The notes under the pieces: model-generated | What the model was told of the DNA's origin: nothing | The model's database searches: none | Seen by the model: the letters and a program-made list of their open reading frames with translations, nothing else | Shown: piece after piece, positions 21,336 through 30,341 of the stretch | How positions within the stretch are numbered: position 1 is the stretch's first letter | Layout: each line of letters starts with the position of its first letter | Assembly (NCBI GenBank): GCA_000151295.1 | Contig: GG745342.1 | Location: 904,701-968,700, forward strand | DNA from: Allomyces macrogynus ATCC 38327 | Lineage: Eukaryota > Blastocladiomycota > Blastocladiomycetes > Blastocladiales > Blastocladiaceae | Length of the DNA stretch: 64,000 nucleotides | Direction: 5' to 3' | Position numbers and translations under genes: made by a program

Positions 21336-22149
21336 CTGATGCGCATGCTTCCCAGCGCGGTGGCGGTCGTGAGTTTTCTTGGGTTGTTGCTGCTCTACGT
21401 TCGATTTGAGAAAGCAGTCCCTTTTGTAAATACATTTGTTGCGTTTTGTTTGTTTTTGATGCCTCGTGTCGAGGGAATGCTATGTCATGGCCGGTCGCGT
21501 CCAAACCAGTTCGAGCCCTTAATGCCGGACACGACCCACGCGATCAGCTTGCCGGTTGCGAGGAGCATGTATCATTGAAGAGTGGGAGCGCATTTCAACT
21601 GGCTCGATCTATCAAAGCATTGCTCGGGCTTGATTTCGTCACCATGGAACTACGCACATGCCATTTCACGGCCAGACGCGCCAGAGACTGTTTGTGGCTT
21701 ACATGATCCGACTATGGATGAAGTGTTGAGATTACTTGTTCCGTCTTGCCCCGTAATATGAGCAGTTATGAGCGAGGACGGGCTACTCTTTGTGAAGGTC
21801 GCTGGTGCAGACGGTGACAAGGGGACGTCCAACCCAGACGACCCTGCTGTAAAGCTGCGGCACTGCCTGAAACACCATCGTTCAGCTCGTCTTTTTGACA
21901 TGGTTCAATGGAGATCCACACGTAAGCCTCGACTGTACGTGTGCATCCCGTTTCGTACCCCATTATTCTCTAGCTGTACAGTTTGAGTTTCTTGTTAGAG
22001 CAGTTCTGCAAACCACCTCTCGTGCAAATTCTTGTGACACCACAGCACTGCACTAGGATCGGCGAGTCCGGGAAGTGGGCGGCCAGCGAATTTGGTCACA
22101 GTTGGGACTCCCGAAGTGATAAAATCGGATGCGAGCCAGTGGAGCAGCC
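21336..22149. other. Intergenic region, about 0.8 kb
   Basis: Lower GC than its surroundings. No frame that I trust. The part above about 21990 may be further 3' debris of the minus-strand pseudogene, but I cannot align it. Confidence 0.35.
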
Positions 22150-23870
22150 GCGGCGTGATTATGCAGCGTGGAGAAGCCAGTTTCTTGTACGCATGTCGGG
22201 CCACTCGACGTCTGGAACCCGCGCTCGCGTGCAGCGACGCGGCACGCCTCATAGAGATGTGCCGCAAATAGAAGCGCACGTCAAGTCGACTTCTGGCACA
22301 CGATCATGTCCATGGCGAGCTGCCGCAGAGTAAAGTCGCAGACCCCGCACAGCGTCAGATTGAAGATCGAAAAGAGCCGAATCGGGCCTTAGTCCTCCTC
22401 AGCCATGACTCCATCGTGTCAACTTCGAGCCGCAATGCAGCAACCATCTTAGCTGCATTCAAGCCAATTATCAAGTTGTTGTGAAAGGCGGTGGTGCAGC
22501 GAGACTTGGCGGGACGTAGGGAATCACGGAAAGTAAAGGCAGCATGACTGGGTTCGACCAAGAAGCAAGTCTGCCGCAGCGTGTGAGGGCCATGATCTGA
22601 TTTAACATGGAGACACTTAATCACGTCAATGTAAAACTGGGTCGCGAAGACAAGAGCCAGGGAAAGCGGGCCATCCGGCTCCGCGCAACGATAGTAACGA
22701 GCGAGCTCGATGGAGGAGTAGTCGTGCGGGATAAACAATCCAAAGTGGCCAATCAGGCCAGCGCCGTTCAATGCTGCTGCAAGGAAATCAAACAAGCCGG
22801 TCACCCATTGCTCTTGGCTATTGTCTTGTCCCCCTAAAGCCTTGACTTTACGCAGGGATGCAGCAGTCCGGAGGCAAACGAAATCTTGCAACACCTCAGA
22901 CTGGGAGCTTGTCAAAAACTCTGGACACGACATGGACCGCGGGCAGTGCACGAGAAGATACAAAGTCATCAGGTCGAGCACGTCGTAAAAATCATCATCG
23001 TCCTCAGGCACAAACTCGGCCTTAAGGCTGTGCACCAGGTCCACAGCCATATTGGTGACGAGCGAGGCCGTGATCAAGTCCAATTTGTTGTCGCGGTGCT
23101 ATTCCCATGTTTCGCGCACAAGCTCGCGAATATCGGCCAACTCGTCAAAAATGTCCTCAATGTCCATGATCACATTCATGAGATCGTCCTTAACCTGGTA
23201 CGTGACGCCCAACTTTGCTGACACAGTCGCCGCGCGAACCATCGAATCGTCATTGGGTTCTGCACCATCGGTCTCATGGTCGTCGTTTGATTCGTGCTCC
23301 TCCTCCTTATCCACCGGCGGCAAAACCGCAAATTGGTTCGAAAGCAAAGTGACATCGTCCGACGGGGCAGTGGCAGGTGCGCGCTGGCGGGCCACACAGC
23401 AAAGGCGTCAAAATCTCGACAACCTGCTCGAGCACAGAAATAAGGTGACTGTGCTTGGCATTCTGATCGTCAAGGGCCGTGGCCAGCTTGTTGTTGCCGA
23501 GGACATTCGACTCCCAGAACGAATCGGCACATACGCGTCGTCCACTTGATGACCGCAGAAGAAACAGGGACTGCGGCATCAGCAACAGCTTTTGCGGGAG
23601 CGAGAATTTGGGCTGTTGGCAAGACAATGCTCGTCGAATCCGACGAGTTGTTGCCGAGCGCAACGTCAGTTGACGATGATGATTGTTTTTGCTGCTGCTC
23701 CGCGAGGATATCGACCGCGACTTTGCGTTCCTTGCGTTCGGCAGACCACAAGACTGGGACGACCTGAGCCAACTTGCGATCTGGCCGACCCGATGCGATA
23801 TAAGCTGGCTTTGGAATTGACCGAGCGGTCGTAACGAGCCACGTCACGAGCTTGTTGGTGTCCACCTTGT
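22150..23870 (-). pseudogene. Decayed DUF6604-like fungal gene
   Basis: Read on the minus strand, fragments in order resemble the fungal DUF6604 family, as I recall it. They are RKYKVDTNKLVTWLVTTARS (about 23820-23880), NNKLATALDDQNAKHSHLIS, VTYQVKDDLMNVIMDIEDIF, HRDNKLDLITASLVTNMAVD, LARYYRCAEPDGPLSLALVF, IFNLTLCGVCDFTLRQLAMD, LLFAAHLYEACRVA and VEWPDM. They cannot be joined in one frame. There is a shift near 23535, another near 23395, an in-frame TAG at 23099-23101, a TAA at 22389-22391, a TGA at 22281-22283 and a further shift near 22210. No GT-AG intron removes all of these. The function of the family is unknown. Base composition is lower in GC than the neighbours, consistent with relaxed constraint. 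The 5' end is not identified. Confidence 0.7.
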
Positions 23871-23880
23871 ACTTTCGTTA

Positions 23881-24312
23881 ACTGCCGATCAAGTTCACGG
23901 GCAACCGGGCATGCTCGTGACCAGCGTCGATCTTCTCCGGTTGGTGGTCGCCGGCACTCGACAACGCGATCGGCGCCAACGCAGCAGCTGGGTCGCCAAT
24001 CATGACGGCAATGCAAAATGCAACTAGTTGGGCAACTGTTTGGTCAATTGGTTTGGTGTGGCAGGCGATCGATGTCCGAGGAACTGGGTCTGGGTCGTCG
24101 AAACGGTTCAATCAGATGTGAACAGATTCAGACTCGAGGCAGCAGTTCACATCGGTTCACATCTCCATATCCAGCGTAGTAGTCTGCAGTAAACGATTGC
24201 GAAACGCCAGCTATTGAAGTTTTTTGATTGGCCAAGTCCTGCAGTTTTCGTCCGAGAGCTCGAATATATTACAAAGAGCCAATCGAGAAGAGCTAAAAGC
24301 GGAGGGACCGGT
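23881..24312. other. Intergenic region, 432 bp
   Basis: Lies between the pseudogene and the 3' end of the glycyl-tRNA synthetase gene, both on the minus strand. It is AT-richer. I see nothing that I can name. Confidence 0.4.
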
Positions 24313-26118
24313 TCAACGCTCGTAGGAGCGCTCCCATGACGAAAGCATCTCGACGATCCGAGGCGAAATCTCGGCAACAGGCACGCGGCGCTGCTCCATG
24401 GTATCGCGATGCCGCACCGTGACCATGTGGTCCGTCAACGACTGTTGGTCGACCGTCACGCACACGGGCACACCAACCTCGTCGGCCTGCTGGTACCGCT
24501 TGCCGACGGTCCCGCGCGTCTCGACCTGCGCCGTGATCAGTGGTCCGAAACCGGACCTCGACGGGGCCATGAGCGCCTCGTAAACGTCGTGAGCGATCCT
24601 CGTCAGGTCCGGGTTGTTGCCGACAATAGGGAGTACGTGCACCGTCGTGGGTGCGAGCGACGGGTGGAGCCGCATCACGCCGCGGCCACTGTTGTCCTTG
24701 GCCGGTGCCGATCCAGCCGACACGGCGCCTGTCGGTGCCACCTGGTCAAACGCATCGTAAAGGAACGCGAGCACCGCGCGCGACAAGCCCGCCGACGACT
24801 CGATCACGTAGGGTGTGAACTTCTGCTGCGGCCCTCCGGGCATTTTCGGCTCCTTGGGCAACGTGCGGTCGTGCACGGTAAACGACGCGCCTGATGCGCG
24901 CGCATGGCACTGCAGGTCGTAGTCGGTGCGGTTGGCAACACCTTCGAGTTCGCCCCAGCCCCACGGGAACAGGTACTCGACGTCGTAGCACCCGGCCGCA
25001 TAGTGTGCGAGTTCCTTGGGTTCGTGCTCGCGCAGCCGGAATTCGTCGGGGTGCGCTGCCAGCGTCTGCCACCATCCGAACCGCTTGTCGCGCCACTGCG
25101 CGTGCGCGGCGGGCGCGTCCCATGGAGCCACAAAATACTGCAGCTCGAGCTGCTCAAACTCGAGCCCTCGGAACAAGAAGTGCTCGGGCCGGATCTCGTT
25201 GCGGAACGATTTGCCCGCCTGCGCAATGCCAAACGGCGGGACGAGGTTAAGCGTCTTGACCATGTGCGGGAACGCGGCATAGACGCCCTGCGCGGTCTCG
25301 GGACGCAGGTAGACGGTGGTCGCATCGAGTGCCTGGTCAACGGCAGCGCGGATCGCGGTAACGTTGCTGTTCGCGTCGGCGCGCATGGTCACGTCAATGA
25401 TTTGGTCGACTGGGTCGCGCGTGTCAGCAAACGACTTGAACAGCAAGTTGAAGGGTCGTGGTGACGTCAGGAACGGGTTGTTGTTGGCCGGGTTCACATA
25501 ACCACGGTATTCGACGCGCAGTGCGGCGGGATCGGCCGTGGTCGCGTCTTCGGGCACGAGATGCATGTACCCGACGGTGTCGTAGAGCCCCTCGGGCGTC
25601 ATTTCCGAGACTTGCGGTGCCGTCAGGTGGCGAACGTGCAAGAGCACCGTCTGCGCCTTGCGCTCGACGCGCGCACCAGGGGCTAGAACTGTGCGGATCG
25701 TATGCGCCCATGCTTCGGCCGTTGGTCGATCTGGGGCCGTCAGCGGCACAATGCATCCCCCCTGCCCGTCTGCGGCAGGCTTGGTATCGAGCGGCGCGGC
25801 CTTGTCAGCGCGGAAACGCGCGCCAGAGAGCCGGTCGTCAACGAGCAAATCAGCGAAATTGGCGACATGGCCACTGGCTTTGAGCACGGCAGCGGGCGTC
25901 AGGATTGGCGATTCGAATCCCTTGATTTCCGGGTGGGCATGCACGACGGCACGCCACCAGTGTCGCTCAATATTCTTTTTCAACTCAAGTGCGAGCGGTC
26001 CAAGGTCATAGGCGCCGCGCAGGCCGCTGTAAATGGCCGCTGACGGGAACAAGTATCCGCGGCGCTTGAAGACGTCGACAGCCGCACGTTGGGCAGCTGC
26101 TCGGCAAGTCGAGGCCAT
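24313..26118 (-). CDS. GRS1: Glycyl-tRNA synthetase
   Basis: Class II alpha2 GlyRS that charges tRNA-Gly. Single exon, 601 aa from the ATG at 26118. It shows the family start FKRRGYLFPSAAIYSGLRGA, the catalytic block YLRPETAQGVYAAFPHM, motif 2 as SFRNEIRPEHFLFRGLEFEQ, motif 3 around YVIESSAGLSRAVLAFLYDA, and an anticodon-binding domain (APTTVHVLPIV, VGKRYQQADEVGVPVCVTVD). The length fits fungal and bacterial-type GlyRS without the yeast-specific insertion. The same frame is open without an ATG for about 65 codons upstream (to 26313). It encodes a basic, Ser/Thr-rich, acid-free stretch (SRSLFCQRFAQRHCSKFQPS) that looks like a mitochondrial presequence. A non-AUG start there would make the mitochondrial isoform, as in yeast GRS1. 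Confidence 0.95.
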   Translation of the reverse strand: MASTCRAAAQRAAVDVFKRRGYLFPSAAIYSGLRGAYDLGPLALELKKNIERHWWRAVVHAHPEIKGFESPILTPAAVLKASGHVANFADLLVDDRLSGARFRADKAAPLDTKPAADGQGGCIVPLTAPDRPTAEAWAHTIRTVLAPGARVERKAQTVLLHVRHLTAPQVSEMTPEGLYDTVGYMHLVPEDATTADPAALRVEYRGYVNPANNNPFLTSPRPFNLLFKSFADTRDPVDQIIDVTMRADANSNVTAIRAAVDQALDATTVYLRPETAQGVYAAFPHMVKTLNLVPPFGIAQAGKSFRNEIRPEHFLFRGLEFEQLELQYFVAPWDAPAAHAQWRDKRFGWWQTLAAHPDEFRLREHEPKELAHYAAGCYDVEYLFPWGWGELEGVANRTDYDLQCHARASGASFTVHDRTLPKEPKMPGGPQQKFTPYVIESSAGLSRAVLAFLYDAFDQVAPTGAVSAGSAPAKDNSGRGVMRLHPSLAPTTVHVLPIVGNNPDLTRIAHDVYEALMAPSRSGFGPLITAQVETRGTVGKRYQQADEVGVPVCVTVDQQSLTDHMVTVRHRDTMEQRRVPVAEISPRIVEMLSSWERSYER

Positions 26119-26541
26119 CGTTGCAGTCGTGGCCGTGGTCGTGGTCGTTACGCTTGGTTGGAACTTAGAGCAATGTCGTTGTGCAAATCTTTGGCAAAAC
26201 AGTGATCGTGAAGCGGTGGAAGCGGTGGAGTGCGGTGGTATATGATCACGACTTGTCACACGGTCCCCACCGTCGCGTCTCCCTGCTTGTGGCAACAGTG
26301 CAACGCTGTGCAACGGTTCGTTTATGTCGATTTTTCGAGTTTGGGCTGTAGAGGCCGGCGAAGCCGGCTCCCGTCACGACAGGACTCCTCAACTTCGACC
26401 ACGCCTGGACCACGCCAGCAGCGCTCAGCTGCCCGCACTGGCACCCGGCATCCGCAAAGCGCAGGCTGATCCCGGCCACCTCGCTCGATCGCGCCGCGGG
26501 GCCGTCTTGTTGCTGCGACTCGCTCATCCACTCTGACGACC
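26119..26541. other. Divergent promoter region, GRS1/Kv channel
   Basis: 423 bp between head-to-head ATGs. The side next to GRS1 holds the open, ATG-less presequence-like frame. A CATATACC TATA-like motif on the minus strand at about 26237-26244 could drive GRS1. Confidence 0.4.
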
Positions 26542-28960
26542 ATGGCCCCAAGCTCGCCCACCTTGCTCCACCGCACTGGCCAAACCGCTCCCGACGACGT
26601 GCACCATGTCGGCTCCGAAATGAACTTGCTCGCCGACCAGGACTCGTCGCTCAGCAGCAGCCACTCGACTGTCGTCGCGCCCGCTCCTGCACCGCCAAGG
26701 ATGCCGTCGCCCGGCTCCAGTATTGCAAGGGAGCCTGCCGCAAGTGATCTGGCAAATACGTCACGGCGTGCCGGTTTCCGTCCGTTTGTCGATACGCAAA
26801 AGAGCAACGCTCGTGACCAGGTTATTGGCGACAAACCGGGTGCCCCGCTCAACGCTGCACATCCCCTGCACCCGCGCCAAGGATTCAAGCAGCCGCAGTC
26901 GGCCGTGGACGGTCGCCGCTCGATCGATGACTTGTCCATGCCCGCTTCGCCGCGGCACCGAGGTGGTTCGCGACTGCCCTACGAGCCGCTGCATGTCGAC
27001 GACGCCGATCTCCCGCAGTCGCCGCGGTACTCGCCCGACCGCGTGGGGCTGGCGGCCTTTGGCATGATGCCGAACCTCGGCGAGTGGTCGCAGTGGCCAT
27101 CGCGGTTTGCGTGGGACGGCGAGGTTCGTCGTCGACTTGTACTGAGCAGTGGAATACAACGGCATTTGACTGAATCGGCTTGCTTTCTTTGGGCAAACGT
27201 AGATGCCGTGGACCACGCGTTTGTACTTGCTCTTGGAAGATCCTTCGAGTTCACGCGAGGTAAGATCGCCATCGTGCCAACAGCACCCGCACATGCTCAC
27301 TGACCACTTGACCTCATGTTTGGGCTCTTTCGATAACAGGCATTAGCCGTCTCCATTGTCGTCACGTTCATGATCGTCTTTGCCGCGACCGTTGTGACCA
27401 TTGAAACGATTCCGGCGCTCTACCTCGAAGGCAACGATTTGTGGTCGATTCGGCAAGGCCTCGAAATCTTTATCATCGTTTTCTTCACGTTCGAGTACCT
27501 GCTTCGACTTGCAGCTCGAGCCGACTCGTGGGCATCGGCATGGCAGTTCATCAAGTCCCCGCTCGGCATCATTGACCTGCTCGCGATCGTCCCGTACTAC
27601 GTGGAGCTCGCTTCGCCGCACGCAGCACGGCCCGTGACGATTGGCGAGTCCCCCGCCGACGCGGCCGCGGCGCACATGTCCTATGTGTTCCGCATCACGA
27701 TCCTCAAAGTTTTCCGGCTGTTCCGCGTCTTTCGCGTCTTCAAGCACTCGTCTTTGATCCAGCTTTCGATTGAAGTGCTGATCATTGCGCTCAAGCGCTC
27801 ACTCGATGCGCTCTCGGCGCTCTTGTTCTTCACGCTCATGATCATTCTGCTCTTCTCGACGCTGCTCTACTATGCCGAGCGCGGCACCTGGGACCCGGCA
27901 GCACGTGGGTTTCTCGACGTTCACGGTCGCCCGAGCCGGTTCGATTCGATTCCGGCCGCGTGCTGGTTTGTAATCGTGACGTTGACGACAACTGGTACGC
28001 CTTGCTTTTATCGTGCACGAGATCAAGTCTTTCGCTCCTGCTAACGGTTCATCCCTGGCTCGAACATAGGTTACGGCGATATGGTACGCCGAGCTGTAGA
28101 AAACGGAAGATTTGACACTGGCTCCACCGCAGCTCACGATTTCCTGATAATGTTCAGGTCCCGCAAACCTTTGTCGGCAAGCTCATTGCGTTCCCGGCAA
28201 TGATGTGCGGGATCTTGGTACGCCGTTTCTGTCTTTTGGCACTTCCGCTTCGATTTGCTCGCTCATGTTGCTTGCCATCATGTTTTTCCTTTAGATCATC
28301 GCGCTGCCGTCGATTATTGTCGGCCGCAACTTCACGATCGTGTGGGAATTCATGAAGGCGCAGCGCGACCAGCTCCAGCTTGAGGTGTGTGCGCACTCAC
28401 CATGATCATGCAGCTCCGTGTCATGTCTCCAGAACTCATCATCGATCGCCAAACAGCACGACTATCAAGCCGTCCCTGGCCACGACGACACTGCGCTACA
28501 ACACACCATTGGCTCCCCCGCCGTTGTCCCCTCCGCCCCTGTCGCGCACTCCAGCGACACCCCGACGGTTCTCGCCATGGGCTCGCCGCATCTGGCCCCA
28601 CGACCCGCGACGGCAACACCGCAACTCGCAGCCGAAGCGATCCCGAGCGCGTCTCTCTTCGACGACCCATTCAGTGTGGGTGCCGGCACCGCGTCGTCGC
28701 GACACCTGCTCCCGCGCGATACCAAGCAGCTCGTGCGGTATGTGGCCGCGCTCGCGCACACGATGCAGGTGCAGCACGCGCAGTTTAATGAGGCGCTGTC
28801 CGTGTTGCGCGAACGACTCGAGATTGAGGATTTGGTTGCGGCAAGTCGGGCTGGAGGTGCAGGTGCGGGTACGGGAGCGGCGGGTGGGCCAGGACCGGGA
28901 TCGGCGATGGAGCCGGGAGTGGGAGGCGCGGCTCCGGCCGGGTCGTTGCCACGCTCGTGA
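26542..28960 (+). CDS. Kv-type voltage-gated potassium channel
   Basis: 661 aa six-helix channel, plasma membrane. Exons 26542-27123, 27203-27259, 27340-27994, 28070-28083, 28158-28217, 28295-28384 and 28433-28960; lengths sum in frame. The N-terminus is long and disordered, with no T1 tetramerisation domain that I can see. S1 is VSIVVTFMIVFAATVVTIET. S2 carries FTFEYLLRLAAR. S3 is LGIIDLLAIVPYYVEL. S4 has basic residues every third position (RITILKVFRLFRVFRVFKHS). S5 follows in SLDALSALLFFTLMIILLF. The pore helix AACWFVIVTLTTTGYGDMVP holds the K+ filter TTTGYGD, and S6 is FPAMMCGILIIALPSIIVG. The C-tail has a helix (HTMQVQHAQFNEALSVLRER) likely to be a coiled coil. Dikarya use TOK channels instead, so this marks an early-diverging lineage. 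Confidence 0.93.
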
Positions 28961-29484
28961 GCAGTCGGGATTGAGGACGGTGCTCGCATAGACAATCCTT
29001 TTGCCAATTTCTTTGATCTCCACCTGATAGCTGAGTTCCGGAGAGCAGCTGGCAGAACGTGCATACTTTGAACGCCAGCGCCCCAGTCCTATAGTTCGTG
29101 CACAGAACAGCCCAATTCGCCCGTCGGCTGTGCTCACTCTCGCTCGGAAACGTTTTTCGAACAGAGGCGTTGATGGCATCTTTTGCTCGTTGCCGTGTCT
29201 GGGGTCCTTCTGGTCCTTCCTGGGTCGGAGCAACGGGTAGACTTGCAACGTCTCGACGAGACAAGCAAACCCGTGCATTGGTTTTTCACGGTCAGGTCCA
29301 TGCCCGGGCTGCCGATTCAGTCGTACAAAAATGGACGAGCGCGTTAAATGGCAGCTAACTTGAGAGCAAATGGCGGTTTTTTTGTTGCCGGAAGACCGGC
29401 GCATCGCCCGCAAACCTGCAACCGCCTGCACCCACGAAGACAGTCGCACCCGAGGACCCGAACAAGGGCAAGGAATGAGTTGAG
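28961..29484. other. Intergenic region, 524 bp
   Basis: 3' flank of the channel gene and 5' flank of a small gene. No credible frame or motif is seen. Confidence 0.4.
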
Positions 29485-29901
29485 ATGGGCGACGGTAACA
29501 AGAACAGCGGCAAAACGGGCAACGGCAAGAAGAACAAGGACTCCCGGTGCAACTTGACAGCCACTGTGACCACGACCGTGACCGTCGCTGCTGGTGGCGC
29601 GGCCGCGCCGACTGAGGCCCCCACAGTACCGACGGGCGGTAGCAGTAACGTGCAGACGTTCAAGGACGCGCTGTTTGGCAAGCTGGCACCACCTGTCAAC
29701 ATTGCTGGTGATGCGCGCCAGTTCCAGGTGATTGTGGGGGGCAAGCTGAACAGCAATTTCGTGCAGGCGGGTGTCGCGCTCGGTCGGTCGTGCGACGTAC
29801 AGCACAACCAGTGCGCGAACTGGTTGTCAGCGCGCGGGTTGATGGAGCAAAGGATAAAGAAGAACAAAAAAGGCAGATTACCCTTGATATCGCAGCAATG
29901 A
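29485..29901 (+). CDS. Small protein with CDxQHNxCAN motif
   Basis: 138 aa if unspliced. The N-terminus is Gly/Asn/Lys-rich, followed by a Thr/Val/Ala-rich stretch. A compact domain then reads QTFKDALFGKLAPPVNIA, FQVIVGGKLNSNFVQAGVAL and RSCDVQHNQCAN. The last motif is typical of a common fungal secreted-protein module of unknown function (consensus C-D-x-Q-x-N-x-C-A-N). No signal peptide is present at the chosen ATG. An upstream exon could supply one. A possible 3' intron (donor GTTGTC near 29822, acceptor ATCGCAG near 29897) would end the protein shortly after CAN. The start and C-terminus are therefore uncertain, and the function is unknown. Confidence 0.5.
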   Translation: MGDGNKNSGKTGNGKKNKDSRCNLTATVTTTVTVAAGGAAAPTEAPTVPTGGSSNVQTFKDALFGKLAPPVNIAGDARQFQVIVGGKLNSNFVQAGVALGRSCDVQHNQCANWLSARGLMEQRIKKNKKGRLPLISQQ

Positions 29902-30341
29902 GGGGCAATGACCTCATTTCCGCCTTGGCGACACTGCGGCAACCCATGACCGTGTCACATGGGCGTCGCCTGCATGGGCGTTCGAGAACCGTTCGAGAAC
30001 CGGGCCATGTGGCTCTCGAACCGGGTGTTTGCGGCCGGGATGGAAGGGCCTGGAGCGCGGCTTCGGCGCTGGGATTGGGGCTTGACGTTCGATGATTGGT
30101 TGCTGGAAGCGCGTGTGGGCATGCGAGGTCGAGCTTGTCCAACGGCGCCCAAACGCCATCGCCGGCTTTCCACGGGCCGCTACTTCGATTATAAGTATCC
30201 TCGAGGACCCCCACTTCGCCCCCCATCCGACGCGCCCGGCCCCTGGGAACCATCCACCCAGCAACATCATCGACAACGTCAATCCATTTGTGCCGGCGTT
30301 CTTCTTGTCAACGGCGCCGACCCCGACCACCACCAAGTACC
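29902..30341. other. Intergenic region, 440 bp
   Basis: Holds the TATA box at 30190. Otherwise there are no features that I can support. Confidence 0.4.
30190..30195 (+). promoter_or_regulatory. TATA box upstream of 30342 gene
   Basis: TATAAG in GATTATAAGTATCC, about 150 bp before the ATG of the orphan membrane-protein gene, in the correct orientation. Confidence 0.45.

Noticed and set aside
25900..25920. GATTCGAATCC resembling a tRNA T-arm
   Set aside because: It lies inside the glycyl-tRNA synthetase exon and no A-box or cloverleaf can be drawn around it.
24313..26313. 666-aa GlyRS starting at 26313
   Set aside because: The codon at 26313 is TTG. The first ATG is at 26118. The extension is reported only as a possible non-AUG isoform.
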